A DNA stretch of 47,956 bases from Flavobacteriaceae bacterium (GTDB lineage: Bacteria; Bacteroidota; Bacteroidia; Flavobacteriales; Flavobacteriaceae), in the NCBI GenBank assembly GCA_023257625.1, contig JALRBW010000007.1:1-47956 (forward strand). The letters are read 5' to 3'. The position numbers and the translations under genes are program-made. Position 1 is the stretch's first letter. Every line of letters starts with the position of its first letter. This document shows, piece after piece, positions 24,984 to 33,511 of this stretch. A model generated the notes under the pieces. It was given only the letters and a program-made list of their open reading frames with translations, had not been told where the DNA came from and did no database searches.

Positions 24984-25580
24984 CTATTTTTTTCTTTTTT
25001 CTAATATTTTAACAATATCCTCTAAACGGTACCCTTTAGCTTGAAGTAAAATCAATAAATGGAAAAGTAAATCAGCACTTTCGTTTAAGAACAAATCCGA
25101 GTTGTTATCTTTTGATTCAATTACTGTTTCTACAGCTTCTTCCCCAACCTTTTGGGCAATTTTATTAATTCCTTTTCTGAATAAAGATGCAATATAACTA
25201 TCGTCTTGATCGTTATGTTTTCGATCGTTTATGGTTTCTTCAAGCTCAGATAAAAACCCGAAGGAGGTTGTGTTTTTTTCGTTCCAACACGTATCTGCAC
25301 CCGTGTGGCATGTAGGGCCCTTAGGGTTGGCTTGAATCAAAAGAGTATCGTTATCACAATCGATGCGAATGTCAACCAGTTCAAGAAAATGACCGCTCTC
25401 CTCCCCTTTGGTCCAAAGTCGCTTTTTGCTTCTACTGAAAAAAGTAACCCGCTGAGTGAGTTGGGTTTGTTGTAATGCTTCGGCATTCATATAGCCCAGC
25501 ATTAATACTTTAGCTGTAGTAGCATCTTGAATAATAGCAGGAACAAGTCCTTCTTTTGATTTAGTAAAGTCTATGTTCAT
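24984..25580 (-). CDS. hisIE: bifunctional phosphoribosyl-AMP cyclohydrolase / phosphoribosyl-ATP pyrophosphatase
   Basis: The 198-residue fusion catalyses steps two and three of histidine synthesis. The N-terminal HisI half shows VLMLGYMNAEALQQT, SRSKKRLWTKGEESGH, the metal-binding DCDNDTLL and GPTCHTGADTCW. The C-terminal HisE half (from about residue 115) has SYIASLFRKGINKIAQKVGEEAVETVIE. Both halves are complete. It is the last gene of the his operon, six bases after hisF. No convincing terminator hairpin is visible behind it. Confidence 0.97.
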   Translation of the reverse strand: MNIDFTKSKEGLVPAIIQDATTAKVLMLGYMNAEALQQTQLTQRVTFFSRSKKRLWTKGEESGHFLELVDIRIDCDNDTLLIQANPKGPTCHTGADTCWNEKNTTSFGFLSELEETINDRKHNDQDDSYIASLFRKGINKIAQKVGEEAVETVIESKDNNSDLFLNESADLLFHLLILLQAKGYRLEDIVKILEKRKK

Positions 25581-25586
25581 AACATG

Positions 25587-26342
25587 TTAAAGTCTAACGG
25601 GAATTTTTTGTTTTTGCAATTCGCTTTTTAGTTCTGGAATGGAGATTTCACCAAAGTGAAATACACTTGCCGCTAAAGCGGCGTCCGCTTTGCCTTCAGT
25701 AAAGGTAGCACTAAAATGAGATATGTTTCCAGCGCCACCAGAAGCAATAATCGGAATATTTACGATTTGTGAAAGTTCGGCTAATGCTTCATTGGCAAAC
25801 CCCTTCTTCGTTCCATCATGATCCATAGAGGTAAACAAAAGCTCACCGGCACCCCGTTGTTCTACTTCTTTTGCCCAATCAAATAAATTTAAAGTTGTGG
25901 GTACTTTTCCGCCTACTAAATGAACTTTCCACTTCCCCTCTATCTGTTTGGCATCAATAGCAACTACGATACACTGACTGCCAAATTGGTAGGCCATTTC
26001 ATCTATCAAATTTGGAGTTTTCACTGCTGCTGAGTTTATGGATACTTTATCCGCGCCATTTTTTAAAAGAATTTCTACATCTTCAAGATCGCCAATTCCC
26101 CCTCCAACAGTGAACGGTATGTCAATGGCTGATGCCACTTTAAGTACTAAAGCTGCAAGTGTTTTTCGTTTTTGCTCTGTAGCGGAGATATCTAAAAAAA
26201 CTAATTCATCAGCATTTTCTGATGCGTACTTAGAAGCCAATTCAACTGGGTCTCCAGCGTCACGTAAATTGATAAAATTGATTCCTTTTACCGTGCGACC
26301 GTTTTTTATATCCAAACAAGGAATTATTCTTTTGGTCAGCAT
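25587..26342 (-). CDS. hisF: imidazole glycerol phosphate synthase subunit HisF
   Basis: The 251-residue (beta-alpha)8 barrel is the cyclase subunit that uses ammonia from HisH to make IGP and AICAR. It starts [20 protein letters not shown] with catalytic D11. [14 protein letters not shown] and SINSAAV follow, then VVAIDAKQ with the second catalytic aspartate, and [13 protein letters not shown] as the C-terminal phosphate loop. It is complete. The start is one base after the stop of the DinB-like gene that sits between hisA and hisF. Confidence 0.98.
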   Translation of the reverse strand: MLTKRIIPCLDIKNGRTVKGINFINLRDAGDPVELASKYASENADELVFLDISATEQKRKTLAALVLKVASAIDIPFTVGGGIGDLEDVEILLKNGADKVSINSAAVKTPNLIDEMAYQFGSQCIVVAIDAKQIEGKWKVHLVGGKVPTTLNLFDWAKEVEQRGAGELLFTSMDHDGTKKGFANEALAELSQIVNIPIIASGGAGNISHFSATFTEGKADAALAASVFHFGEISIPELKSELQKQKIPVRL

Positions 26343-26343
26343 A

Positions 26344-26853
26344 TTAAGAATTTGATTGGTTTAAATCCACATTTTTATAAAACCCAAGGTCTTGATTTGT
26401 AAGTTGCTTGATCCAAAAGGCAATTTGACCTACATGATAGGAAAAATGCTCTACGGCATGAAGTACAACTCCTAATCCGGAAAGTGTAAACCCTTGTACT
26501 TTTCTGTATGTAGTATATTCTTTAGCCTCGGTTTTTTGAATTACTTCTACAGCCTGATGTATTGTTCTCTCTAAATGTTCCAATAATTCTTTTTTACTCA
26601 TTCCCCCTTGAATTGAAAATTCTAGGTCACGTTTCCGTACATCGTATTGGCATCCTAGTGAAGAAATAATGTATTGTCTCATGTTTCCACAAATATGTAC
26701 TATTTGATTTCCTAAGGCTAACCCATTTTTTTGAGGATAAAGCCAAAGTTGTTCCTCATCTATACTGCTAAAAGCCAACAGAATCATACGTTGTCCTTCT
26801 CTTAATCTGAAGATGGAATTGTTTTTAAATTCATCAAGTATAAGATTCTTCAT
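26344..26853 (-). CDS. DinB-fold protein embedded in the his operon
   Basis: The 169-residue protein is a DinB-type four-helix bundle with a likely metal triad H53 (in NQIVHICGN), H136 and H140 (in [16 protein letters not shown]). The H-x3-H-x-GQ end is diagnostic for the superfamily (YfiT/DinB, mycothiol-type transferases). It has no signal peptide. Its ATG overlaps the hisA stop by one base (TGATG) and its stop is one base from the hisF ATG, so it is fully built into the operon. DinB-fold proteins have no known role in histidine synthesis. A thiol-dependent detoxification or an unassigned accessory role is conceivable but unproven. Confidence 0.82.
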   Translation of the reverse strand: MKNLILDEFKNNSIFRLREGQRMILLAFSSIDEEQLWLYPQKNGLALGNQIVHICGNMRQYIISSLGCQYDVRKRDLEFSIQGGMSKKELLEHLERTIHQAVEVIQKTEAKEYTTYRKVQGFTLSGLGVVLHAVEHFSYHVGQIAFWIKQLTNQDLGFYKNVDLNQSNS

Positions 26854-27581
26854 CAGGCTTGATTTAAAATAAATTGTGAAAGTTGTTTCAAAGAAATCCG
26901 GTTTTCATAGATCGCTTTTCCTATGATGGTTCCTTCACATCCCAAATCACGTAATTGAGGTAGTTCTTCAAATCTAGAAATCCCCCCTGAAGCAATTAAA
27001 CGCAATTGGGTTTTCGATAAAATTTGTTGGTATAAATCAAAAGAAGGTCCCATTAACATTCCGTCTTTACTAATGTCTGTACAAATGGAATACACAACCC
27101 CTTGTGCTTGGTATTGGGTTAAAAAATCAAATAATTTTAGTTTGGAGGTTTTTAGCCAGCCATTAGTAGCAATAAATTCACCCTTAACATCTGCACCCAA
27201 AATAATCTTTTTAGGTCCATAAGTAACTAACCACTGTAAAAAAACATCGGGTTGTTTTATGGCTATACTTCCCGCAGTTACTTGATTTGCTCCAGATTCA
27301 AAAGCGATTTTTACATCCTGGTTTGTCTTAAGTCCTCCTCCAAAATCAATTGATAATTGCGTTTGCGTTGCAATTGTTTCAAGGACTTTATGATTGACAA
27401 TATGTTTTGATTTAGCACCATCTAGATCAACTAAATGAAGGTATTTTATTCCATGGTCTTCAAAAGCTTTGGCTACTTCAAGTGGATTTTCATTGTAGAT
27501 TTTTTGAGTTTGGAAATCCCCTTTGGTTAACCGAACACATTTCCCTTCAATGATATCAATAGCAGGTATTATTCTCATCAC
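26853..27581 (-). CDS. hisA: phosphoribosylformimino-5-aminoimidazole carboxamide ribotide isomerase
   Basis: The 242-residue (beta-alpha)8 barrel isomerises ProFAR to PRFAR. It has [21 protein letters not shown] with the catalytic aspartate (D9 counted from the first ATG), [22 protein letters not shown], a [13 protein letters not shown] segment with the second aspartate, and [13 protein letters not shown]. Two consecutive ATG codons open the gene, and either could be used. It overlaps the end of hisH by four bases and the DinB-like gene by one base. Confidence 0.97.
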   Translation of the reverse strand: MMRIIPAIDIIEGKCVRLTKGDFQTQKIYNENPLEVAKAFEDHGIKYLHLVDLDGAKSKHIVNHKVLETIATQTQLSIDFGGGLKTNQDVKIAFESGANQVTAGSIAIKQPDVFLQWLVTYGPKKIILGADVKGEFIATNGWLKTSKLKLFDFLTQYQAQGVVYSICTDISKDGMLMGPSFDLYQQILSKTQLRLIASGGISRFEELPQLRDLGCEGTIIGKAIYENRISLKQLSQFILNQA

Positions 27582-28162
27582 GTTAAGTTCAGAAAATTTT
27601 GTAATACAACCTGACCAGCTTTACTGCTTTTTTCTGGATGAAATTGAACGCCATAAAAGTTTCCTTTTTGAACGGCAACACTATATAAACCATCATAATT
27701 ACTTTGAGCAATAGTTTCAGGTATCACAGGAACAAAATAGGAATGGACTAAATACATATATGTACCTGATGAAAGATGTTCAAAAAGGGAAGACTGTAAA
27801 GATTGAATTGAATTCCAACCCATTTGGGGCACTTTGACCTGAGAAGAAAATCTTTTTACTGTAGCCGATAATATGCCTAGTCCTTTTACATTACCCTCTT
27901 CGGTTTTTTCACATAAGAGTTGCATTCCTAAACAAATTCCTAAAACAGGTTGAGTTAATCGAGGTAAAAGCAAATCTAATTTGTTTTGTTTTAGTTTTAC
28001 CATTGCACTTTGTGCTGCACCTTGCCCTGGAAAAATTACCTTATCAGCTTGCTGAATGGTATTAGCATCGGAGGTTAGAATACTGGTAACCCCTAGCCGC
28101 TCTATAGCAAATTGTAAACTTTTTGTATTTCCTGCACCGTAATCTATGATAGCAATATTCAT
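27578..28162 (-). CDS. hisH: imidazole glycerol phosphate synthase subunit HisH
   Basis: The 194-residue class I glutamine amidotransferase supplies ammonia to HisF. The nucleophile is C77 in [12 protein letters not shown], with H175 and E177 in QFHPEKSS completing the triad. IIDYGAGN at the start and FPGQGAA are family blocks; FPGQGAA replaces the more usual FPGVGAF, but this lies outside the catalytic residues. It starts one base after hisB and overlaps hisA by four bases. Confidence 0.97.
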   Translation of the reverse strand: MNIAIIDYGAGNTKSLQFAIERLGVTSILTSDANTIQQADKVIFPGQGAAQSAMVKLKQNKLDLLLPRLTQPVLGICLGMQLLCEKTEEGNVKGLGILSATVKRFSSQVKVPQMGWNSIQSLQSSLFEHLSSGTYMYLVHSYFVPVIPETIAQSNYDGLYSVAVQKGNFYGVQFHPEKSSKAGQVVLQNFLNLT

Positions 28163-28163
28163 T

Positions 28164-29291
28164 TTATAATACTCCTTTTGTTGAAGGCAAAATCATTCTA
28201 TCTGGGTCTCTTTGTATTGCCATTTTTATTGCTTTTGCAAAGGCCTTGAAAATAGCTTCTATTTTATGATGTTCATTAGTGCCTTCTGCTTTTATATTTA
28301 GATTTGCTTTAGCACCATCAGAAAAAGATTTGAAAAAATGAAAAAACATTTCTGTAGGCATATCTCCAATTTTTTCACGTTTAAAATCAGCATCCCATAC
28401 AATCCAATTTCGCCCTCCAAAATCAATTACAACTTGCGCTAAACAATCATCCATTGGTAAGCAAAATCCGTAACGTTCCATACCTAACTTATCCCCTAAG
28501 ACTTGGTAAAATGCTTCCCCTAATGCAATTGCAGTATCTTCAATAGTGTGGTGTTCATCAACATGTAAATCACCTTTAACATGTATTGTCAAATCCATTC
28601 CGCCATGCCGTGCCAATTGATCTAACATGTGATCAAAAAAAGGTAATCCGGTATCTATTTTGCTTTTACCAGTTCCCTCTAGAGAAATCTCTATACTGAT
28701 TTGGGTTTCATTTGTTTTGCGTTGATATGAAGTTTTTCGGGGCTGTAATTTTAAATAAGTGTAGATTTCTTTCCAAGCTGTTGTACTAAAAACCACAGCC
28801 TTTTGTGCCTCAGTGTTACTTTCTTCAGCTCCTAAAGTGGGGTCGTTAGCGATGAAAATTCCTTGACAACCTAAGTTATTTGCCAATTCCATGTCGGTAA
28901 TACGATCACCTATTACAAAAGAATTTTTAAGATCAAAAATATTAGTGTTCATGTAGTGTGTAAGCATACCCGTTCGTGGTTTTCGTGTTGGCGCATTGTC
29001 TATAGGGAAACTTTTATCAATAAAAACTTCATCAAAAACTACTCCTTCATTTTTAAAACTTTGAATTATAAAATTATGAATTGGCCAAAAGGTTTCTTCA
29101 GGAAAAGAGGGAGTACCTAAACCATCTTGATTAGTTACCATTACAAGACTATATTCTAATTCTTTTGCAATTTTTCCCAAATAAGTAAATACCTCAGGGT
29201 AAAACTCCAGTTTTTCAAAAGCATCGAGTTGGTACCCTTTTGGTTCAATTGCTAAGGTTCCGTCACGGTCTATAAAAAGTACTTTTCTCAT
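28164..29291 (-). CDS. hisB: bifunctional histidinol-phosphatase / imidazoleglycerol-phosphate dehydratase
   Basis: The 375-residue fusion carries steps six and eight of the pathway. The N-terminal HAD phosphatase starts [17 protein letters not shown] (nucleophile D in DRDGT) with [17 protein letters not shown] and [14 protein letters not shown]. The C-terminal IGP dehydratase (from about residue 190) has [35 protein letters not shown] and the [19 protein letters not shown] metal site. I chose ATG at 29291 so the HAD strand follows at once; this start lies 29 bases inside the hisC 3' end. A longer frame exists upstream but would add 18 non-family residues. Confidence 0.97.
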   Translation of the reverse strand: MRKVLFIDRDGTLAIEPKGYQLDAFEKLEFYPEVFTYLGKIAKELEYSLVMVTNQDGLGTPSFPEETFWPIHNFIIQSFKNEGVVFDEVFIDKSFPIDNAPTRKPRTGMLTHYMNTNIFDLKNSFVIGDRITDMELANNLGCQGIFIANDPTLGAEESNTEAQKAVVFSTTAWKEIYTYLKLQPRKTSYQRKTNETQISIEISLEGTGKSKIDTGLPFFDHMLDQLARHGGMDLTIHVKGDLHVDEHHTIEDTAIALGEAFYQVLGDKLGMERYGFCLPMDDCLAQVVIDFGGRNWIVWDADFKREKIGDMPTEMFFHFFKSFSDGAKANLNIKAEGTNEHHKIEAIFKAFAKAIKMAIQRDPDRMILPSTKGVL

Positions 29292-30339
29292 GGTATTCTT
29301 CCATATTTTTAAGTGCGTTGAGAAGCGCTTTGTTTTCTTCTGCAAGCCCTACTGTAATTCTCAGTGTATTAGCGCAGCCCCTATTTTTTGATGGATTTCG
29401 AACTACTATTCCACGCTCAATTAATTGATTATAGCGAAGTTTACTGTTATCTACTTTTACCAATATAAAATTTGCATCGGAAGGATAACATTGTTCAATA
29501 AATGAAATTTTAGGGAGTTCAATTTCTAATATATTTCTCTCATTAAGAATATATTTTACTTGTGATTGGACTTTATCTTGTTCATTTAAACGCTGCAAAG
29601 CTGTTCCTATAGTTAAAGAATTTATATTATAGGGAGCCTTAATCCGATTTAAAAAAAGAATTAATTCAGGATGGGCAAATGCCATTCCTAAACGTGCTCC
29701 GGCTAAACCTTGTGCTTTTGAAAATGTTTGACAAACTACAAGATTTGGATAACGTTCCAATTGAAGCACAAAAGACTTTTCTTTTGAAAATTCAACATAA
29801 GCTTCATCTATCACAACCAAACCGGTAAATGAACTGAGAATCTTGTGTAATGTCTCATTATCAAAACTATTAGCCGTAGGATTATTGGGTGTAGGTATAA
29901 AAATTATTTTCACCTTAGGCGTCAATACACTTTTGATTTTTTCAAAATCTATTTGAAAATCACTTGTTAAAGGAGCTTCTACTACACCAACATTATGGGT
30001 TTTAGCCGCTACTTGATACATTCCAAATGTAGGGGGTAAAATTAAAATGGAATCTCTATCAGGCTCACAACAACACATAATGAGCTGTGAAATAAATTCA
30101 TCACTACCATTACTTAAATATAATTTCTGAAGTGCCACCCTTTTCCATTTTGCAATACGCTCTTTTAATTCAACTTGAAGAGGATCTGGATATCTATTTG
30201 AATTTGTTTCAAATGGATTCTCATTTGCATCAAGTAATATCATTTTTCGTCCATGATTTACAAATTCCTCACGTGCAGATTGATATGGCTGTAGGGAAAG
30301 CAAAGAGGAACGTACAAAGGAATTCAAATTAAAGTCCAT
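29263..30339 (-). CDS. hisC: histidinol-phosphate aminotransferase
   Basis: The 358-residue PLP enzyme converts imidazole-acetol phosphate to histidinol phosphate. It has [20 protein letters not shown], the [10 protein letters not shown] strand, [10 protein letters not shown], and the Schiff-base lysine K208 in [18 protein letters not shown], followed by the phosphate-binding arginine. It is complete. Its ATG lies 11 bases inside the end of hisD, and it overlaps hisB by 29 bases, which is unusually long for this otherwise nearly seamless operon. Confidence 0.97.
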   Translation of the reverse strand: MDFNLNSFVRSSLLSLQPYQSAREEFVNHGRKMILLDANENPFETNSNRYPDPLQVELKERIAKWKRVALQKLYLSNGSDEFISQLIMCCCEPDRDSILILPPTFGMYQVAAKTHNVGVVEAPLTSDFQIDFEKIKSVLTPKVKIIFIPTPNNPTANSFDNETLHKILSSFTGLVVIDEAYVEFSKEKSFVLQLERYPNLVVCQTFSKAQGLAGARLGMAFAHPELILFLNRIKAPYNINSLTIGTALQRLNEQDKVQSQVKYILNERNILEIELPKISFIEQCYPSDANFILVKVDNSKLRYNQLIERGIVVRNPSKNRGCANTLRITVGLAEENKALLNALKNMEEYHEKSTFYRP

Positions 30340-31621
30340 CAGAAATTTTTTTTAATCGTATTGAAACAGCATTTTTATGCGCTTGTAACCCCTCTGCTGA
30401 AGCCATATGCATTATGGTTTCACCTAGGCCTTTAATTCCCTTTTCACTAATTTTTTGAAATGTAATTGATTTAGTAAAACTATCTAAATTTACCCCACTA
30501 TATTGTTTTGAATAACCATTAGTTGGTAATGTATGATTTGTACCAGAAGCATAATCTCCAGCGCTCTCAGGTGTGTATTTTCCAATAAAAACTGAGCCTG
30601 CATTATGAAGGTTTAAAAGGTATTCACTTTCGTCCTCAACACATAATATATAGTGTTCAGGACCATAAGCATTGATAAAATTTTGTGCTAATTCAGCAGT
30701 TGGCAAACAAATTAATTTAGAATGCTCCAATGCCTTTTCTGCTATAGAACGTCTTGGTAAAGTCATTAATTGATCTTCAATAGCATTTTGAACTTTATCT
30801 AATAAACTTGGTTCAGTAGTAACAAAAATAACTTGACTATCTGGACCATGCTCTGCTTGTGAGAGTAAATCTGCAGCAATAAAATCAACATCGGCCGACT
30901 TATCAGCCATTACTAAAAGTTCACTCGGTCCAGCAGGCATATCTATACTAACATGGTATCTTGTGGCCCATTGTTTTGCTAGAGTAACGTATTGATTACC
31001 CGGACCAAAAATTTTATACACTGAAGGAATCGATTCCGTGCCAAATGTCATTGCAGCAATGGATTGTATGCCACCTACTTTAAAAATTTTTTGAATTCCA
31101 CATAGTGAGGCAGTATATCTAATAACTGCGGGTATTATTCCTGAAGAATTAGGGGGTGTACACAAAATTATCTCACGACAACCTGCAATTTGAGCAGGTA
31201 TAGCTAACATGAGCAGCGTTGAAAATAATGGAGCTGAACCTCCAGGTACATAAAGACCAACTTTTTCAATAGGTCTTTTTTCTTGCCAACACAGAACACC
31301 AGGCTGAGTTTCTACTTGTACTTTTGATGTCTTTTGGGCTTTATGAAAAGCTTCTATATTTCGCTTTGCGCTTTGGATGGAGCGTTGTAAATCAGGAGAA
31401 ATTTCATTCTGTGCTTGTTTGAGTTCAGCTTGATTTACCTCAAGTGAAGAAATTTGAACTTTATCAAATTTTTCAGTGTATTTTTTAACTGCTAAGTCTC
31501 CTTTTTTACGAACTGCACTAAAAACTTCTGCAACCAGAGGTTCTATTTCTGTAAGATTCGCAGTAGGACGTTTAAGTAATCGTTCCCATTGGTCTACTGG
31601 TGGATGAAAAAATCTTTGCAT
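30329..31621 (-). CDS. hisD: histidinol dehydrogenase
   Basis: The 430-residue enzyme oxidises histidinol to histidine in two NAD-dependent steps using zinc. It has KVGLYVPGGSAPLFSTLLMLAIPA, FKVGGIQSIAAMTFGTES, IDMPAGPSELLVMAD, DLLSQAEHGPDSQ (zinc ligands Q and H), the catalytic EHYI region, and GDYASGTNHTLPTNG. The length fits the family. The ATG overlaps the hisG stop by one base. Confidence 0.98.
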   Translation of the reverse strand: MQRFFHPPVDQWERLLKRPTANLTEIEPLVAEVFSAVRKKGDLAVKKYTEKFDKVQISSLEVNQAELKQAQNEISPDLQRSIQSAKRNIEAFHKAQKTSKVQVETQPGVLCWQEKRPIEKVGLYVPGGSAPLFSTLLMLAIPAQIAGCREIILCTPPNSSGIIPAVIRYTASLCGIQKIFKVGGIQSIAAMTFGTESIPSVYKIFGPGNQYVTLAKQWATRYHVSIDMPAGPSELLVMADKSADVDFIAADLLSQAEHGPDSQVIFVTTEPSLLDKVQNAIEDQLMTLPRRSIAEKALEHSKLICLPTAELAQNFINAYGPEHYILCVEDESEYLLNLHNAGSVFIGKYTPESAGDYASGTNHTLPTNGYSKQYSGVNLDSFTKSITFQKISEKGIKGLGETIMHMASAEGLQAHKNAVSIRLKKISDGL

Positions 31622-32472
31622 TATAGAACTATTTTTTCAATTGGACATACTAAAATATCTTCCGCTCCAGCATCTTTTAATTGATCAATTACTTCCCAAA
31701 AATCACCTTCGTTAATTACTGAATGCAGTGAACTCCAGCCTTTCTGTGCAAGGGGTAATACTGTAGGGCTCTTTAATACAGGTAAAATTGAACTAATTGC
31801 TTCTACAGTATTGTTTGGACAGTTCAATAAAATATATTTAGATTTTTTTGCTCTTAATACTGCCTGAATACGAAATTGAAATGTTTTTAATATTGCTTTT
31901 CGTTCTTCACTTATTTTTGGTGATTCAACCAATACGGCTTGAGATTTAGCTATACTTACCACTTCTTTAAGATTATTTTTAAACAAGGTACTACCGCTAG
32001 ATACAATGTCACAAATGGCGTCTGCTAAGCCAATATTAGGAGCAATTTCTACAGAACCACTAATAATATGTAAATCAGCTTTAATCTTGTTTTTTTCTAA
32101 AAATTCATAAACTGTGTTAGGATATGAAGTTGCAATTTTTTTGCCATTTAAGTCTGATAGAGAATTGTATTTAAAACCTTTTGGTACTGCAATTGAAACT
32201 CTACACTTAGAAAATCCAAGGGGTTCAATTATATTTAGATCAGTTCCTTTTTCTGCTAAAAGATTTTCCCCTAAAATGGCAACATCAACTACACCGTCGC
32301 GTAAATATTGAGGAATATCCCCATTTCGTAAGAAAAATACTTCCATGGGGAAATTTCTTGAGGAAGCCTTTAATTGATCTTTACCATTTTCTATAAAAAT
32401 ACCACAGTCTTTTAAAAGTTTTAAGGAATCTTCATTGAGTCGTCCTGATTTTTGTATTGCTAATCGTATCAT
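31621..32472 (-). CDS. hisG: ATP phosphoribosyltransferase, long form
   Basis: The 283-residue enzyme starts the pathway by joining ATP and PRPP. It begins MIRLAIQKSGRLNEDSLKLL and has DVAILGENLL, IATSYPNTVYEFLEK, and the phosphate-binding DAICDIVSSGSTLFKNNL. The extra C-terminal segment (about residues 210-283, SSLHSVINEGDFWEVIDQLKDAGAEDILVCPIE) is the ACT-like regulatory domain of the long HisG, so feedback inhibition by histidine is expected without HisZ. It is the first gene of the operon and is preceded directly by the attenuator terminator. Confidence 0.98.
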   Translation of the reverse strand: MIRLAIQKSGRLNEDSLKLLKDCGIFIENGKDQLKASSRNFPMEVFFLRNGDIPQYLRDGVVDVAILGENLLAEKGTDLNIIEPLGFSKCRVSIAVPKGFKYNSLSDLNGKKIATSYPNTVYEFLEKNKIKADLHIISGSVEIAPNIGLADAICDIVSSGSTLFKNNLKEVVSIAKSQAVLVESPKISEERKAILKTFQFRIQAVLRAKKSKYILLNCPNNTVEAISSILPVLKSPTVLPLAQKGWSSLHSVINEGDFWEVIDQLKDAGAEDILVCPIEKIVL

Positions 32473-32477
32473 AGGTT

Positions 32478-32509
32478 AAAAAAAAACCCGTTTGATTATT
32501 CAAACGGGT
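32478..32509 (-). terminator. attenuator terminator directly before hisG
   Basis: On the minus strand CCCGTTTGA (32508-32500), loop ATAA, TCAAACGGG (32495-32487) form a perfect nine-pair stem, extended to ten by the A-U pair 32509/32486. A run of nine U follows (32486-32478). The U-tract ends five bases before the hisG ATG. This is a textbook intrinsic terminator placed inside the leader of its own operon, hence an attenuator rather than an end-of-gene signal. Confidence 0.9.
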
Positions 32510-32535
32510 GTATAATAGTGAACAAAAACATCCTA

Positions 32536-32592
32536 TTACAACTCGTTTGAGTCGCTGTAAAAATGATGTTGATGTGTTGTTTTAAATTTCAT
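32536..32592 (-). CDS. hisL: his operon leader peptide (attenuator)
   Basis: An ATG frame of 18 codons on the minus strand encodes MKFKTTHQHHFYSDSNEL and stops with TAA at 32536. Three of four consecutive codons (7, 9 and 10) are histidine (CAT), a composition far from chance at this location. It lies between a perfect TAnnTTTG promoter box (six bases upstream) and the attenuator terminator, and is followed 64 bases downstream by the hisG start. The role is to sense charged tRNA-His through ribosome progress. The symbol is given by analogy with enteric hisL; the peptide sequence itself is unrelated to the E. coli seven-His peptide. Confidence 0.87.
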   Translation of the reverse strand: MKFKTTHQHHFYSDSNEL

Positions 32593-32598
32593 CGCGTG

Positions 32599-32630
32599 CA
32601 AATATATTTAATAATTTGTTAAGCAACAAA
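32599..32630 (-). promoter_or_regulatory. his operon promoter (TTTG / TATATTTG)
   Basis: The minus strand has the -7 box TATATTTG (32606-32599) and TTTG at 32630-32627, 20 bases upstream, matching the Bacteroidota -33/-7 pair. Only CACGCG lies between the -7 box and the leader-peptide ATG, so transcription should begin at or within a few bases of that ATG, making the leader transcript leaderless or almost so. Confidence 0.72.
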
Positions 32631-32681
32631 AGAATTTTATTCTCGAACGTATAATTTTATCCTTGTTAAGTAATATACATA

Positions 32682-33500
32682 TTATTGATTTCCTAAGATA
32701 ATGGGCAAACCATCTTTACCATTTCCAATAACGATTATTTTTGCATTGGGTGATTCAGAAAGTTTAAGCGTCGCTTCAATCCCTTTTTCCTGAAGGATTT
32801 TATCTGTTAGAGATGCACTTAAAATTCGGTTAGCCGTTGCTTTTCCCTCAGCATCAATACGTTGACGTTCTGCTTCTTGCTTTGCTTTTTCCAAACGGAA
32901 CTCATATTCTAAAGATTCTTGTTCTTGGCCTAACTTACGCTCAATAGCTTCTTTAATTGCAATTGGTAAAGTTACATCGCGTACCAAAACCGCATTCAAT
33001 TGAATATGCTGGCTATCTACATTTTTTCGAGTTTCTTCAAATATTTCATTTTGAATTGCATCTCTTTTAGTTGAATACAATTGCTCTGGAGTATATCTTC
33101 CAACAACAGAACGTGCGACAGCTCTAATTTGAGGAATTAAAACTATGTTTACATAATTTTCCCCTTTGGTTTGATGTAACAATCCTAATTCTTCGTATTT
33201 AGGTTGATAGAGTACGGAAACATCTAAAGAAATTTCTAGACCATTTGAAGATAAAACTTGCATATTTCCTTCAAAAAACTCTTGTTGTTTAACATTGTAT
33301 ACATACACTTTGTTCCAAGGTGCAATGACATGGAAACCTTCACCTAGAGGAGGATTATCAGTTACTACACCTCCCCCAAATGTTTTGAACAATACACCGG
33401 CTTCACCATACCCGATGTTTATTGAAGATTTTGATATAAAAATTAAGAGTACTACAGCCAGTAATATCACTGGCAATCCGATTTTAGGTAATTTTTGCAT
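32682..33500 (-). CDS. prohibitin/SPFH (Band 7) family membrane protein
   Basis: The 272-residue protein has an N-terminal transmembrane segment (LPVILLAVVLLIFI, residues about 8-21) followed by a Band 7 domain. Blocks include GVVTDNPPLGEGFHVIAPWNKVYVYNVKQQEF, LSSNGLEISLDVSVLYQP, VRAVARSVVGRYTPEQLYSTKRDAIQ and VLVRDVTLPIAIKEAIERKLGQEQE. A helical coiled coil with EKAKQEAERQRIDAEGKA follows. The pattern is closest to prohibitins, which form large membrane rings that scaffold proteases or lipids. It is the last gene of the fabG, sucD, efp, lpx series, 11 bp after fabG, with a 209-bp gap to the his operon. Confidence 0.92.
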   Translation of the reverse strand: MQKLPKIGLPVILLAVVLLIFISKSSINIGYGEAGVLFKTFGGGVVTDNPPLGEGFHVIAPWNKVYVYNVKQQEFFEGNMQVLSSNGLEISLDVSVLYQPKYEELGLLHQTKGENYVNIVLIPQIRAVARSVVGRYTPEQLYSTKRDAIQNEIFEETRKNVDSQHIQLNAVLVRDVTLPIAIKEAIERKLGQEQESLEYEFRLEKAKQEAERQRIDAEGKATANRILSASLTDKILQEKGIEATLKLSESPNAKIIVIGNGKDGLPIILGNQ

Positions 33501-33511
33501 GATAAAAAAGT

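Larger units (their letters stand above)
32478..32592 (-). promoter_or_regulatory. histidine operon attenuator leader RNA
   Basis: The leader RNA carries an 18-codon peptide rich in histidine, a pause hairpin CGACTC-AAAC-GAGTTG (32554-32539) at the 3' end of that frame, and the terminator at 32509-32478. The segment TCAAACG (32550-32544), the loop-plus-3'-arm of the pause hairpin, can pair with CGTTTGA (32506-32500), the 5' arm of the terminator. A ribosome stalled on the His codons (32574-32563) would leave this segment free, favour the antiterminator and allow hisG transcription. A ribosome reaching the stop codon would mask it and let the terminator form. The mechanism is inferred from the pairing; no proof exists in the sequence. 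Confidence 0.85.

Noticed and set aside
26038-26355. 105-codon frame antisense to hisF
   Set aside because: It is complementary to conserved hisF codons and shows low-complexity S/P/A composition, typical of a shadow frame.
29292-29345. Longer hisB frame starting 18 codons upstream
   Set aside because: The added residues lie in hisC coding sequence and precede the HAD strand that starts homologues.
32593-32681. Second small gene or riboswitch in the his upstream region
   Set aside because: The rest of the gap holds the promoter and AT-rich sequence; no further frame with a start or a stable fold is visible.
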